From contig JAFMOC010000159.1 of the NCBI GenBank assembly GCA_019802505.1, positions 932,001 to 996,000 on the forward strand: a DNA stretch of 64,000 nucleotides, given 5' to 3'. The position numbers and the translations under genes are program-made. Of the stretch, positions 25,296-56,193 are shown piece after piece (within the stretch, counting starts at the first letter, position 1; each line of letters starts with the position of its first letter). The notes under the pieces are model-generated. The model saw only the letters and a program-made list of their open reading frames with translations. It had not been told where the DNA came from and searched no databases. This DNA comes from Corydoras sp. C115 (Eukaryota; Chordata; Actinopteri; Siluriformes; Callichthyidae).

Positions 25296-25638
25296 GGCGG
25301 CACAGTGGCTTAGTGGTTAGCATGTTCTCCTCTCAGCACTAGGGATTCCCGGTTCGAATCCCCATCTGGGTTGAGTTTCCATGTTCTCCCCGTGTCCGCG
25401 TGGGTTTCCTCCGGGTTCTCCGGTTTCCTCCCACTGTCCAAAGACATGGATCAAGTCAATTGAGTTCGCCAAATTGCCCCATATAGAGTGTGTCTGTGCG
25501 ACTGAGTGTGTGCCCAGCGATGGATTGGCGCCCTGTCCTGGGTCTATCTGCCCAGCGCCCTAAACGTTCTCCCCTGGATGGGCATGGGGAACCCCACCTT
25601 GACCCTAATAGAGGATAAAGCGGGAGATAATGAATGAA

Positions 25639-25644
<6 letters not shown>
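25296..25644 (+). repeat. SINE, full length, GAAT tail running into (TA)n
   Basis: Head 'ggcggcacagtggcttagtg', tail 'gaatgaatgaatatatatat'. (TA)n tracts lie on both sides. Confidence 0.93.

Positions 25645-25690
<46 letters not shown>
25642..25690. repeat. (TA)n microsatellite
   Basis: About 48 bp of TA between two SINE copies. Confidence 0.95.
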
Positions 25691-25691
<1 letters not shown>

Positions 25692-25708
25692 TGTTCTAGT
25701 GGCAAGGG

Positions 25709-26060
25709 GGGGCAGCACTGTGGCTTAGTGGTTAGCACGTTCGCCTCTCAGCGCTAGGGATTCCCGGTTCGAATCCCCATCTGGGTGAAGCTTCTATTTT
25801 CTCCCCGTGTCTGCGTGGGTTTCCTCCGGGTTCTCCGGTTTCCTCCCACAGTCCATAAACATGGAACAAGGTCAATTGAGTTCTCCAAATTGCCCCATAT
25901 AGAAAGTGTGTTTATGTGTGCGTCTGTGTGAGTGAGTGTGTGCCCAGTGATGGGTTGGCACTCTGTCCCGGGTGTATCTGCCCAGTGCCCGAAATGTCCT
26001 CCCCCCCCACAACCCCAGTAGAGGATAAAGTGGAAGATAATGGATGGATGGATGGATGGA
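25709..26060 (+). repeat. SINE, full length, GGAT tail
   Basis: Head 'gggcagcactgtggcttagt', tail 'gataatggatggatggatgg'. More diverged than its two left neighbours and of the other tail class. Confidence 0.92.
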
Positions 26061-26062
26061 GA

Positions 26063-26176
26063 GTGGCAAGGGTGGCATGCACTAGGGATCCAGGTTTGAA
26101 TCCCAATCAATCCTTGTCCTCCCCATGTCCATGTGGGTTTTCTCTGGTTCTCCTCCAACAGTCCAAAAATCATTTG
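26063..26176 (+). repeat. SINE, degenerate head fragment
   Basis: 'cactagggatccaggtttga' to 'ccaacagtccaaaaatcatt'. The rest is missing. Confidence 0.7.
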
Positions 26177-26479
26177 AAGGATTTTTGGGATTTTTGTAAG
26201 GGGTACACCATGCCACTAGAATGTTCATTCATTCATCATCTTTCACAATTTTACTAGGGCCCAAGGTGGGAGGACATTACTAGTGTTTGTGTGAGTGAGT
26301 GTTTGCACCACAGGTTCTTAAAAGGACTAAGGAAACAGTAAAGTTATAAACGTTATTTGGGAAGAAGCTCAAGAAGATTATTAGACTAATAATCTGGAGG
26401 TTGTGGGTTTAAATGCCAGGTCTGCTGAAGTTACCAATTGGACAGGTATACCCAATTAATATATATATATATTCATAAT

Positions 26480-26611
26480 TATTCACTCATTCATTATCTC
26501 CCGCTTTATCCTCTATTATGGTCGCGGTGGGGTTCCCCATGCCCATCCAGGGGAGAACGTCTCGAGCGCTGGGCAGATAGACCCAGGACAGGGTGTCAGT
26601 CCATCGCTGGT
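26480..26611 (-). repeat. SINE, 3' third
   Basis: 'cattcattatctcccgcttt' to 'gtgtcagtccatcgctggtt', then unrelated AT-rich DNA. Confidence 0.88.
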
Positions 26612-27244
26612 TATGATATTATTACTAATTAATTAAAAAAATATCTAAATTATTTAAAACCTGTTTAAGTTCATTTTAAAATGTTATTTTAGTGGACTTT
26701 TAAGTCTGAAAAATTAGAAATGAATTGTTATTAAGATTAAGAAGAAAATTGTATTATTTAAAAATGCAATGAGTGACTATATATACAGTATATACTTTAA
26801 TAATGGTTGTGTCTGATTTATTTAAATTAAATTAGTTATTTAATTTAATTTACATCCAGACAGGTTGAAATGTTATTTCAATGTGTCTGAATGTAAATGG
26901 TGACCACTTTGAGCAACTTATTAGACAGCAGAAATTAAACATGACTAACAGCTACCACTTGAGGTTTATATAAATCTAAGTGTAAATGTTTTTGCAGAAA
27001 TTTTCTTGTTGAACTGGTCTTGTTTGGGCCTTCTTGTATATTTGTATAATTTGAAAGAAACATGCATATAAGTTATTTTATGCAATTCTGGTCTGTTTTG
27101 TGATAGTAAAATGAAAACAACATTGTAATTTGTATTCAAATGTATTAAAAAAAAGTGTATTCAAAATCTTTTTTAGCAGCTCCACTTATCTTAAAGATTC
27201 TTTTTTAGTTCTACAATCACAGACTATATTCTTTATACATACTT
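26612..27244. other. AT-rich intergenic DNA, nothing recognised
   Basis: Strongly AT-rich with T-runs and no protein-like frame, splice-bounded exon or transposon end that I can see. Confidence 0.6.
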
Positions 27245-27690
27245 GATTAGTCATAATGAGGAACATCATACAGGAGATTATCACCTAGGTGATGTATGAT
27301 TCTCTGCACTGGAGTGGAACTGACAAAGTGGTGTTGTGTTAGTTTGTGTTGTGCCAGAATGAGATAATCAGAAACAGGGAATCTGAAATATATTAGCAAT
27401 GCTGTTAAACTTGAGCTGTTTTTAAAAAAAAAAAAAAAAAAAGAATCTTTAACCACCAGCATCCTGTACTCAACATTCTTTTTACATTTATAAAGGATTA
27501 GAGAATGATTAACACAAATTGTGCAGCAACAAATGTCCATTAGTAGACAGTTAATGGTGAGTAAAAAAACAGAAAAAAGAGAGAAAGCTGGACTACAGTC
27601 TTTTAGCCTGTAATTGTAGAATTATAAAGTACACCTTTATGGTTAATGAAACAAATAAAATGGATAATATGTGAAGAAACAAGGAGGTAC
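27245..27690. repeat. Dispersed repeat family C, copy 2
   Basis: Contains 'ctgcactggagtggaactga', 'tgtgttagtttgtgttgtgc' and, after an A-run, 'gactacagtcttttagcctg' and 'gaagaaacaaggaggtacac'. This is the most complete of the family C copies. Confidence 0.6.
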
Positions 27691-27732
27691 ACCTAATAAA
27701 GAGGCTCCTAAGTATATATTGACTCAGCAAAA

Positions 27733-28032
27733 GCATGCAGCTCTCAGTGCTCGGGATCCATGTTTGAATCCTGATCTGATCTGAATTTCCATGTTTGGTT
27801 CTATAACGTGTCCACGTAGGTTTCCTCCAAGTTCTCCAGTTTCCCCCCACGTCCCGAGTCCTAAAACATGGATTCAAGGTAAATTGGCTGCTCTAAATTG
27901 CCCTTATATAGTGTGTGTGAGTGAGTGAGTAAGTGAGAGTGTGCCCAGCAATAGATTGGCGCACTGTCCTAGGGGACCCCCCCCCACCCATGACCCTGTT
28001 ATAGGATTTAGCAGAATATTATAAATGAATTC
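27733..28032 (+). repeat. SINE, old degenerate copy
   Basis: 'agctctcagtgctcgggatc' to 'gcagaatattataaatgaat'. Order preserved, many substitutions. Confidence 0.8.
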
Positions 28033-28800
28033 ATTCTCTTTAATAATTAACCTTTGTAAACCAATAATTTATTTTTTAAACATTAAAGTATATTTTTGCC
28101 TAAATTGTTTAAGAAAGCAAAAAAATTGGAACAAAAGCAACAGCAGCCATGGATGAGGTAAATTTGGATTAAAATGCAGTTTGTCATTAACATATCACAT
28201 TTATTGTTAGATAAAACCAAGCCTTTACACTTGAGCACATTATTAACTGTTTTAAAAGAAATCCATGGGATAGAGATACACCTACTATCATTACCATCAG
28301 CTTCTAAAGTAGGAAACTAAAACTAATAATCCTGAGGAAACACAGTGAGATGAAGCATCATCTTCATCTAATTAGGAAATCTCATGTTCTCCTTACATCA
28401 ATGTCTGGTTTCCTGGGAACAGCAAATTACTGACAACTGTGTGTGCTGCTTTAAGATACCTGAACTCACAACAGTTATAAACCTTAGCTTGTATATGATA
28501 ATAATGTCTAAAAGAGCATTACAGCACCATTTTTATAGAAAAGTAGTTGGATGAGGGAAATAAACATGAGCAAAGTATGCAAACTAGTTTCCTAAGTGCT
28601 ACAGACAGCTAAATAATAAACTGTATAAATTGTGTAGCCAGCCTTTAAATAGAGACAACAAATGGATATGTCACATTTTCAGATGGCTAAAAAATCAATT
28701 GGGTTAAGCTGCTTTATCTGAACATAAACCAGAACCTGATTTAACTTACCAGCTTCTCATGATGCATCATCTGATTTATGATGTCACGGACACCAAAATA
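28033..28800. other. Intergenic DNA, nothing recognised
   Basis: No gene, transposon end or repeat shared with the rest of the window is apparent. Confidence 0.55.
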
Positions 28801-28804
28801 AATG

Positions 28805-28812
<8 letters not shown>

Positions 28813-28896
<84 letters not shown>
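28813..28896. repeat. (TA)n microsatellite, about 84 bp
   Basis: Longest uninterrupted TA run in the window, directly abutting a SINE head. Confidence 0.97.
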
Positions 28897-28899
<3 letters not shown>

Positions 28900-29230
28900 G
28901 CGGCACGGTGGCTTAGTGGTTAGTATGTTCTCCTCTCAGCGCTAGGGATTCCCGGTTCGAATCCCCATCTGGGTGGAGTTTCCATGTTCTCCCCGTGTCT
29001 GTGTGGGTTTCCTCCGGGTTCTCCGGTTTCCTCCACAGTCCAAAAACATGGATCAAGTCAATTGAATTCTCCAAATTGCCCCAAATAGAGTGTGTCTGTG
29101 TGAGTGAGTGTGTGCCCAGCAATGGATTGGCACCCTGTCCTGGGTCTATCTGCCCAGCCCCCGAGACGTTCTCCCCTGGATGGGCATGGGGAACCCCACT
29201 GCGACGCTAATAGAGGATAATGAATAAATA
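28897..29230 (+). repeat. SINE, near full length
   Basis: Head 'ggcggcacggtggcttagtg' follows the TA run. The tail is shortened to 'agaggataatgaataaatat'. Confidence 0.92.
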
Positions 29231-29527
29231 TATATCTGTCCAGTCCAGCAGTACAAGTACATATATTCTGGGACACTGTCAGAAATAAGGGTAAAATAGC
29301 ATTTAATTTTTGTCCCCAAAATATTCTCTACTATTACCACCCAAAATAATCTCTAATATAGTACATCCTGGGGTTAACTAATGCACCTTAAGGTAACTTT
29401 GTATAATTTTTAAAGATCACAAATGTAACTGACCACCTTATTGATTCATCTTGTTTCTGCACTTTCTGTACTCTATCAGTTCCATGCACTCTACAGATTT
29501 ACTTACTCAAATTTAAATTTAGTTTAC

Positions 29528-29770
29528 GTAGTTGCATTCTGCAGTGACACTGTTGTGGTGTTATTGTGTTGGTGTATCTTGCTTTGGATGGAGTGGATCA
29601 GATCCCGCAGTGATGCTGATATCATTAAACACCCGAGTGACAATACTGTACTAATAACAATTAAGCACACAAAAAATGTCTGGCCTCCAGCATCCAGCCA
29701 TGCACACTGTTGATAATGTCCTTCTAATACTGTACTAATGAACCTTAACATTAGCCGAAGTGAGAAATAA
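29528..29770. repeat. Dispersed repeat family C, copy 3
   Basis: 'cagtgacactgttgtggtgt', 'ggagtggatcagatcccgca' and 'ttaaacacccgagtgacaat' match the order seen in other copies. Confidence 0.6.
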
Positions 29771-30152
29771 ATGTGAGGAATACCTAAGCAGAGAGAAAAA
29801 CACCTGTATGTATATTAGTACATTACAGACATACTTCATTATCGAAAGTTTATTTCTGGGATTGGCAGCCATTTTCATTCAGATTTATTGCCATATTTCT
29901 TCCTGTAATGGAACTTTCTTTGCAAATTGGTGGAATTAAATAGAAATTGAATAAATAAAACTTAAATAAATTCAACAGTGGCTGGCATTCATTGAAGGCT
30001 TAAAAGTATCTGAATCACAGACTGATGTTAATTATATTTTGTCCATGAAAACTTATTTAATAATTTCAAATTGTCTGTCCGCTTCTTTTTTGGCTCATTC
30101 AAAGTTGCGTCACTTTCAGACATGTATGTTATTTATTAAAGTATTAATCGCA

Positions 30153-30500
30153 TGGGCGACACAGTGGCTTAGTGGTTAGCACGTTCTCCTCTCAGCACTA
30201 GGGATTCCTGGTTCGAATCACAATCTGGGTGGAGTTTCCATGTTCACCCCGTGTCCGCGTGGGTTTCCTCCATGTTCTCCGGTTTCCTCCCAAAAAAAAA
30301 AAAATTGATCAAGTCAATTGAGTTCTCCAAATTGCCCCATATAGAGTGTGTCTGTGTGAGTGAGTGTGTACCCAGCAATAGATTGGTGCCCTGTCCTGGG
30401 TGTATCTGCTCAGCACCCGAAAGGTTCTCCCCTGGTTGGGCATGGAGAACCCCCCGCAACCCTAATACAGGATAAAGCGGAAGATAAAGGATGGATGGAC
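30153..30500 (+). repeat. SINE, GGAT-tail type with A-run
   Basis: Head 'gggcgacacagtggcttagt', tail 'gcggaagataaaggatggat'. The usual 'cagtccaaaaacatgg' is replaced by an A-run. Confidence 0.9.
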
Positions 30501-30867
30501 AATTTAGCATCTTTTGTTGCCAGGGTTAAATAATTTGTCCAAGGCCTTCAGAATAAATTATGCCCTGTAGCATTAAATAATTGTTGATCAACCTGTTGCT
30601 TTAACCAATCAGATTTTAAGTTGGTGACACCGAGGTCTTCTAGCAAGCTAATGTTATTCCAGGGCATTGATGTATTGGAGTGTGCTTTTGATGAGTGGGT
30701 ATTTTCAGCAAATTAAAACTTATGCCAGAAATAGGACTCGACTTTCAGCATTAGCTTTGATGGCAATGGAACTAAACAAAATGGAACTAAACAAAACTAA
30801 ACAAAAGACTGAGGATGGATTTTGTGTACAAATAATCAGGATTTAATCTGGATTAATTGGTAAGTGG

Positions 30868-31240
30868 GGCGGCACGGTGGCTTAGTGGTTAGCACGTTCG
30901 CCTCTCAGCGCTAGGGATTCCCGGTTCGAATCCCCATCTGGGTGGAGTTTCCATGTTCTCCCTGTGTCCACGTGGGTTTCCTCCGGGTTCTACGGTTTCC
31001 TCCCAAAGTCCAAAAACATGGATCAAGTCATTTGAATTCTCAAAATTGCCCCATATAGAGTGTGTCTCTGTGAGTGAGTGAGTGTGTGCCCAGCGATGGA
31101 TTGGTGCCCTGTCCTGGGTCTATCTGCCCAGCGCCCGAGATGTTCTCCCCTGGATGGGCATGGGGAACCCCACCGCGACCCTAATAGAGGATAAAGCGGG
31201 AGATAATGAATGAATGAATGAATGAATGAATGAATAAATG
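30868..31240 (+). repeat. SINE, full length, long GAAT tail
   Basis: Head 'ggcggcacggtggcttagtg', tail with about seven GAAT units. The long, clean tail suggests a fairly young copy. Confidence 0.95.
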
Positions 31241-31321
31241 ATTGGTAAGTGTTATTTTTCCAAATAATATTGCAATTTCATATGGTTACTGTTGGTAATT
31301 TTTTATGTGTGGCTACACAAT

Positions 31322-31569
31322 TGTAACAGGGTGGGTACAAATAACCAGAGACAGGATTTCACAGGTTTAGGAACAAGCTTTATTCACAAGTTATTTTAAA
31401 GTCATTAAAACACATGAGCTGGGTGATGGTATCTGCTGGACGCTTGCTTTCCTGCAGCTCGTGGTCAATCTCTCCTCTAGCAGCATGCAATGTTGCAGCT
31501 GATAAAGAGCGCAGACCTTCATCAGGTGAAGCCGCGTTGGGTGCGTTTATTATCGCTGCACTACTGTCA
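31322..31569. mobile_element. Candidate solo LTR, 4-bp TSD
   Basis: Starts TGTAACAGGGTGG and ends CTACTGTCA, with CAAT on both sides (31318-31321 and 31570-31573). Internal content is more GC-rich than the surroundings. It shares only the first bases with the LTR family at 46812 and 62892, so it would be a different family. A 4-bp match can occur by chance. Confidence 0.4.
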
Positions 31570-31573
31570 CAAT

Positions 31574-33370
31574 CAGATATCTATCTGCAATGCAGCGGCT
31601 CTTTACACTGCATTTCTGCATTATAAAATGTTTTTACATCCATAAAACAGTTATTGACAGGTGGATTAATTCAGACGGTGCATTACTGAAGACCTAGGTG
31701 TAAAATGAATGGCCAGACACTGAAATACAGTATCAGATTTACCCTTCATAATACCATTACACATTTTAATAACTAAAAAGTTAATAAAAACAGGCTGCCA
31801 ATACTATATTTGAATACACTATTCACATGTTAAAACAATTATAGAGAAGATTAAAGACCACATTTTTAAGTTATTGGTACTAAGATAAGCTTACTAAGCT
31901 AGTTAAGCTAAAACCTGTGTTTCATTCATTTAACCAACAAGAAGATTAAAATATAGATGTTAAAAATTTTAGTTTTAAATTATTTTGTGTGTTTGTCTTT
32001 GCTTTACATGCCAAATATACACAGAAGACTAAGTGCTGTTGATTTGCACAGGTCGTTGAAAACCTTATGAATTATTAAGTGTTTAGCTTTTAAGGCTGTT
32101 GAAAATTCTTATAGTTATTGACATGTCCATGCTGCTGTTTTGGAACCTGATGGGGCAATTATCATTTTCGTAGCTTTCTTTCCTCCTGTTATTAATGTAC
32201 AGTTTATACTGTAAGCAGATTTGAACTGTTTTGAATATCTAACCATTTAGAGGAAAAAAATAATGTCGGCCATTCCATTTTCAACAACCTTTATATATAG
32301 GCTACACTTAGTATGAATAGCATATACGCATCTCATTAAAACCTTATTAAACTAAATAAAATTTACAGTCAGTAGGATTCTGAACCATGCATATGAGTTT
32401 CAAAGAATTTCAACTAGAAGCCTGGTAATTTTCTCATCCTTAAAAAATTATGGTGAAACTAAATATAATAATATTGTAAATTACAATAAACAAATTCTTT
32501 AAAATATCTGACAAGTTAATTACATTTTTTGCACTACTTTTCCTTTAGCTATAAATATAAAAGTGAGTATTTATTGATTTTTCCTGAAACATGTACATTA
32601 GCAGTAATACTGAGATCACAAAAATCTGCGCTCGATAAGACAAGAAAAAGGCTTTTCTTTAAGCATGCAAAAAAAATGACAAAAACCTCATATAAGCTCA
32701 GATTTTATAATTAAGGTATTATGTACTTTATGGTCTGATTTTAAAATATCTAAATGATCATGTTTAAGCAAATGAGCTGCAGGCTTTCATTTTGGCCCAA
32801 AAGTGAAGAAATACAACGCTGGTGTAAGAACATTCAGTTATAGGTTCATATACTTTACAACAAAAAAGTTATTACGAAGGTAAAATTTTTTAAAAATTAA
32901 CTTTCTGAGGTAAGTTGTTAGATTTAACCAATACAAGTATGATAGGTCATTTTACAGTTTTACGTTGTTTTTAACAACAAATATTGGGAGATTTGATTTC
33001 GTTTTTATATAAAGATAATTTAAGGATGCCATTTCTTTCAGTAACAGTCAAAGTAGGACTGGTTACTGGTTACTACCAACAGAAGATTATTATCCTTTCC
33101 ATTGAATGTTTTTCAGGTCAGTTAGTCTGTAAGAGATCTACAGCTAAAAGCACATTAGGTTTGGAACTACAAAAACAAACAATGGTAATAACATTTTTTA
33201 TAGACTTTATAGACTCATTATTTCATTTTAATGAAGCACAAAACATTCCAAACACAGCCACTCCAACACATTTATTTTAGACAACATGCTAAACCTTTCC
33301 ATGTCAAACTAAATTCAGCTAAAATACATAAATCCCATCTCTCTTTGTTATTCAATATGTCCATGGCTTG
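31574..33370. other. AT-rich intergenic DNA and small-gene 3' region
   Basis: No protein-like frame is supported. Near 33265-33280 the minus strand reads CTAAAATAAATG, a possible polyadenylation region for the gene at 33371-34229. Confidence 0.5.
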
Positions 33371-34229
33371 TTATTTTGCAACAGTGAAGTAGGTGGTCCA
33401 TCCTGCCAGAATCAAGGCGCCGAATAAGACGGTGTAAGTAAACAAGACGAATCTCAGAAGATCTCGGAAAGTCCGAAGAAATCGGAGCGTGAGAGGTTCT
33501 GATTCAAACTGCAATTCCATCTTCGACACCTAAATGTTCAAAATAACCTTAAGACTCAAAAACCAAAAAGCTACGTGTCTTGCACAATCTGAGGTACACT
33601 GCAAAAAATGTAATCTTTACAGGTCAGAAAATCTTTGAAAAAGTGTAACAAAGCTTGTTTTTGACTTGAATAGATTTCTAAGTAAGATAAATTATGTTTA
33701 TAATTCACGTAATATTTTAAATTTGTATTTATTTTTCTTATCATGACATCCTTTTTTTGCAATGTATGTTGCCATGGTCACATGTTCACTTTTTAACTCT
33801 TTTGAACTTTTTTTTAAGGAAAGAAACATTGACAAATGCAACTTTTAAAAAGTCTGATCATTATGAATGGGGAATTAAACCTGTGGTTTATGGATTTCTA
33901 CATAAATTATACATATGAAGATTATTTTAAAAATGACTGAATTACTGAATAAAATAAATATTGTATCAAAAACTACAACATACATTTAAAATGCTACATA
34001 ATTGTGTTGCATGTGAATTTTTGTGCATTTTGTGTAATTATTAATATTTTGCTCAAAGTTTATACAAAGTAGTTAATTTAAATAAGTAAATAATCTAACC
34101 TGTGGGATTTATTTATCTTTTACTCACCTTCTTACTCCACAGCAAGACAATACAAGATGCAAGTGGTGATGCGTCCTCTGGCTTTTGTACGCTGCTGTTA
34201 TCTGTTTGTAAAAGCAAGCGGCAGCTCAT
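33371..34229 (-). CDS. Unrecognised small single-pass membrane protein, two exons
   Basis: I do not recognise this protein. Exon 34128-34229 (ATG to donor AAG|GTGAG) and exon 33371-33529 (acceptor TTTAG|GTG to TAA) join in frame to give 86 aa. The N-terminal 34 residues (MSCRLLLQTDNSSVQKPEDA...) are hydrophilic then mildly hydrophobic. Exon 2 gives VSKMELQFESEPLTLRFLR, a basic stretch (FLRTFRDLLRF) and one strong membrane segment (VLFTYTVLFGALILAGW), ending TVAK. A second ATG in exon 2 (33518-33520, context GAAGATGG) would give a 49-aa form. Evidence for reality: an open frame continues across well-formed splice sites, both starts have a purine at -3, and the exons are GC-richer than their surroundings. 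By size it resembles the vertebrate micropeptide membrane proteins. No function is claimed. Confidence 0.6.
33595..33766. mobile_element. Small inverted-repeat element (MITE-like), 172 bp
   Basis: Ends TACACTGCAAAAAA and TTTTTTTGCAATGTA are near-perfect inverses. The interior 'cagaaaatctttgaaaaagt' also occurs at about 679-699. It sits in the intron of the small membrane protein gene. Confidence 0.6.
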
Positions 34230-34534
34230 CTTCCTGCTACAGGACTGACCGAAAAGAGGCAATTAAACCGATTACAAGAGGCAGGAACCCCTGGGTCCCT
34301 CCTAATGGGAGTAAACGCAGCACCAAGCACCTGCTCCACAGGCCAGTCACAACCCGCCTTCTTGTCTAAAAGCTCACAATATTATGCTGATCGTACACAA
34401 TGATTCCCAATTTAATCAGAAACAACATCTATTTACTGTTGGGCAACCAAAAGGCTTCGCTAATGAAATAGCTGTATTTAAGCAATGCAAATATTGCAAA
34501 TTTTATGTTTTTAAGAAAGAAAAGCTATAGTGTG

Positions 34535-34800
34535 TCTAAAGGGGCTTTTATCGATACATTGGTGGTTTTCCCCACGCTGTGGCGCTATAGCATGCAGCGG
34601 AACAATCATCGATCACCACCTCTCAGCCTGGCACACCCAGAGCTTTATCCGGAAAAGACAGATAACATGGCCTCCTAATTCAATTATGGTCCTCTACGGT
34701 CGAATCATGCTTCATCCCGAGCCCAGATCTCCAGACAGAGGCCCATTATCGGCCCTTTATAGGCCTAATAGCCAATGCTTTCTGTTCACCAGATACTTTT
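34535..34800. other. GC-richer non-coding block upstream of the small gene
   Basis: Differs from the AT-rich surroundings and from every repeat family here. Contains 'cacgctgtggcgctatagca', 'cgatcaccacctctcagcct' and 'ccctttataggcctaatagc'. Frames across it have no protein character. Its position, about 300-570 bp upstream of the first codon at 34229, fits a promoter or conserved regulatory element. Confidence 0.3.
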
Positions 34801-34984
34801 CAGGCCTATCGACATTTGACATCACTTTTATTTCTATTTCTGTCACAAGTTTCAGAAATGTACATGTACTCTTCTGAGCTTGCAAAAAAGTAAACTTGGC
34901 ACTAAACAAGATAATGATATATGCATATACTTGTATCTGTGTGAACTCCAATAAATAAAACCAAGATTTTTATGTTATGACAAA

Positions 34985-35175
34985 TCAATTTCTCTCTCTC
35001 TCTCTTTTAACTCGACTCGACGAATTTTATTTATAAAGCACTTTAAAAACAACAGCTGCTGTACAGTGTTGAACTTAAAACATAATTTATATAAAACAAG
35101 AAGACAACATAAGCAATAAAACATTAAATCCAATAAAAACATGAAAACCAATAAAATCAAATTAATATAAAGTTT
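34985..35175. repeat. Probable dispersed repeat fragment
   Basis: CT-run, then 'gacgaattttatttataaag' and 'cactttaaaaacaacagctg' with 'ctgtacagtg'. I recall this motif as a common dispersed fish sequence. Only one copy is in this window, so this is a recollection rather than a comparison. Confidence 0.35.
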
Positions 35176-35377
35176 TAAAATCATGTATTGAAAATAATGT
35201 GTATTTTGTAATAATTGTATATCTATACCATTATCTGGTATTATCTTTGAGCACGGGAATCACAATTTAAGAACTGCTGCCCTAGTTGATTTAAGTCCAG
35301 ACAAATAAAGAATGGTTCTTAAAAAACGGTGTACATTTTTTCCCCGTTGACATCCGTTTGTTTCTCATCTTATAATC

Positions 35378-35635
35378 TTCCTTTTAATCCAATACTAGGG
35401 ACTAGGGTCGCAGAGGGATTCCCCATGCCCACCCAGAACATCCCTGGGCACACACTTGCACATACAACATATGGAGCAAATTAGATGGGGCAACTTAAAG
35501 CAGCCAATTGGCCTTGAATGAGAGCAAACCGGAAAGAACATGGGAAGGACATGGAAACTCCACCCAGATCGGGATTCAAACCTGGACACCCAGCGCTGAG
35601 AGTTGAACATGCTAACCACTCAGCCACGCGCCTCC
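35378..35635 (-). repeat. SINE, old degenerate copy
   Basis: 'aatactagggactagggtcg' to 'taaccactcagccacgcgcc'. A large deletion in the middle. It lies just downstream of VPS33A. Confidence 0.78.
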
Positions 35636-35929
35636 CTGTTTGTTTCTAGAAGATCAAAACTATATTCTGGACTTATAATTTTTTAATTGCAAACTTTAAC
35701 ATAAATACATGATTACATTTGCACCATCACATCTCTGTGTGGAATGCATGATCACAAATAAATCATCTTGCCAAATCATGTGCATTAAGACATTTACTAA
35801 GACGCAAGTTTAAGAAGTAGCTCAGTCACCAAGAAGACAAGCAAGAGCTGAACCTTTTAAACAAGCAGAGAGCAGAGATGTGGACCTTCTGTGCTGGAAA
35901 AACTGGAACAGCTGTACACACAAAGTATT

Positions 35930-55161
<19,232 letters not shown>

Positions 55162-55182
55162 TTTCCGACTGAAAGCAGAGAA

Positions 55183-55208
55183 TCATGTGACATCGCCTTT
55201 ATCACGTG
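55183..55208. promoter_or_regulatory. Two E-boxes upstream of VPS33A (CLEAR/M-box-like)
   Basis: TCATGTGA at 55183-55190 matches the MITF/TFE M-box, and TCACGTG at 55202-55208 contains the CACGTG core of the CLEAR element (consensus GTCACGTGAC). They lie 22-47 bp upstream of the start codon. TFEB-family control is known for lysosomal genes as a class; binding here is inference. Confidence 0.5.
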
Positions 55209-55450
55209 TTTAACAGACAGCGAGGCGGACGCGGCGTTATAAATCATAAAAAATCGCTTTGAATTAATTACTACAGAAATTCTTTAAAAGTTGTCCTGCT
55301 TCTCATCTCATGTCTCATCTCATGTTTCTCTCTGTCTTTAGGACGCTGGCAAGTAGTGACGACAAGTTACACCGAATTCTGTGACCATCGCATTTTGTGA
55401 CCTTAGAGGGCGCTGTTGTCAATTTAGACCAGAAGATCATATAAACACAC

Positions 55451-56148
55451 TAGAGCTGTGCGATACCAAGAATTTTGGTATCGATCCGATACCAAGTAAA
55501 TACAGGGCCAATATCGCGATATTCAATTCCGATACCGATACTTTTTAATATTTAAGCTTCATTGATCCAAAAGACCTAGTATAGAATTTCGCCAAACATT
55601 GTAGGTGACAACAAAATAATGTATCCCAATCAACATCTTTGTTTAGAAACAATGGAACAGTAATAAAACAAAGTTTGCTTTAACGTGAGGAAAATATATA
55701 TTTCTGAGGTACAAAAGGAGAAACGACAATACAAATATAAAGTCAAAATGCTCCCCTCACTAGACAGTTTTTTCTTTCTTTGTTTTTTTTTTCAAATAGA
55801 ATTGTTCTTAGGCAAAACAATAAAAAATGATTTTTTTTCTTTTCAGTGCAATTTCAGTGCAACTGTTTTTTCTTAAATAAACAGAGTGTAAAAAAATATC
55901 ACTTAACACAACTTAAAACAAAATTTTCTGAGGTTACAGAGCTAACAAACCACAGTACAACAAAATTAACACACCACAACATATTCTGTGAGCAGATATT
56001 TTCTCAAGTTGAACAATACAATTGTGTAATAGAAAGAAAAAGGACTTTTTTTAACTTCAGTGCACTTCTGGCTTTAAGCAAAATAAAATCGATAAGTGAA
56101 AATTAAAGTATAAACCCCCCCCCCCCCCCATTTAGAACAAAGGATTAG

Positions 56149-56193
<45 letters not shown>

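Noticed and set aside
34157..34369. 70-codon plus-strand frame
   Set aside because: Antisense to the better supported first exon of the small membrane protein gene; its composition is not convincing.
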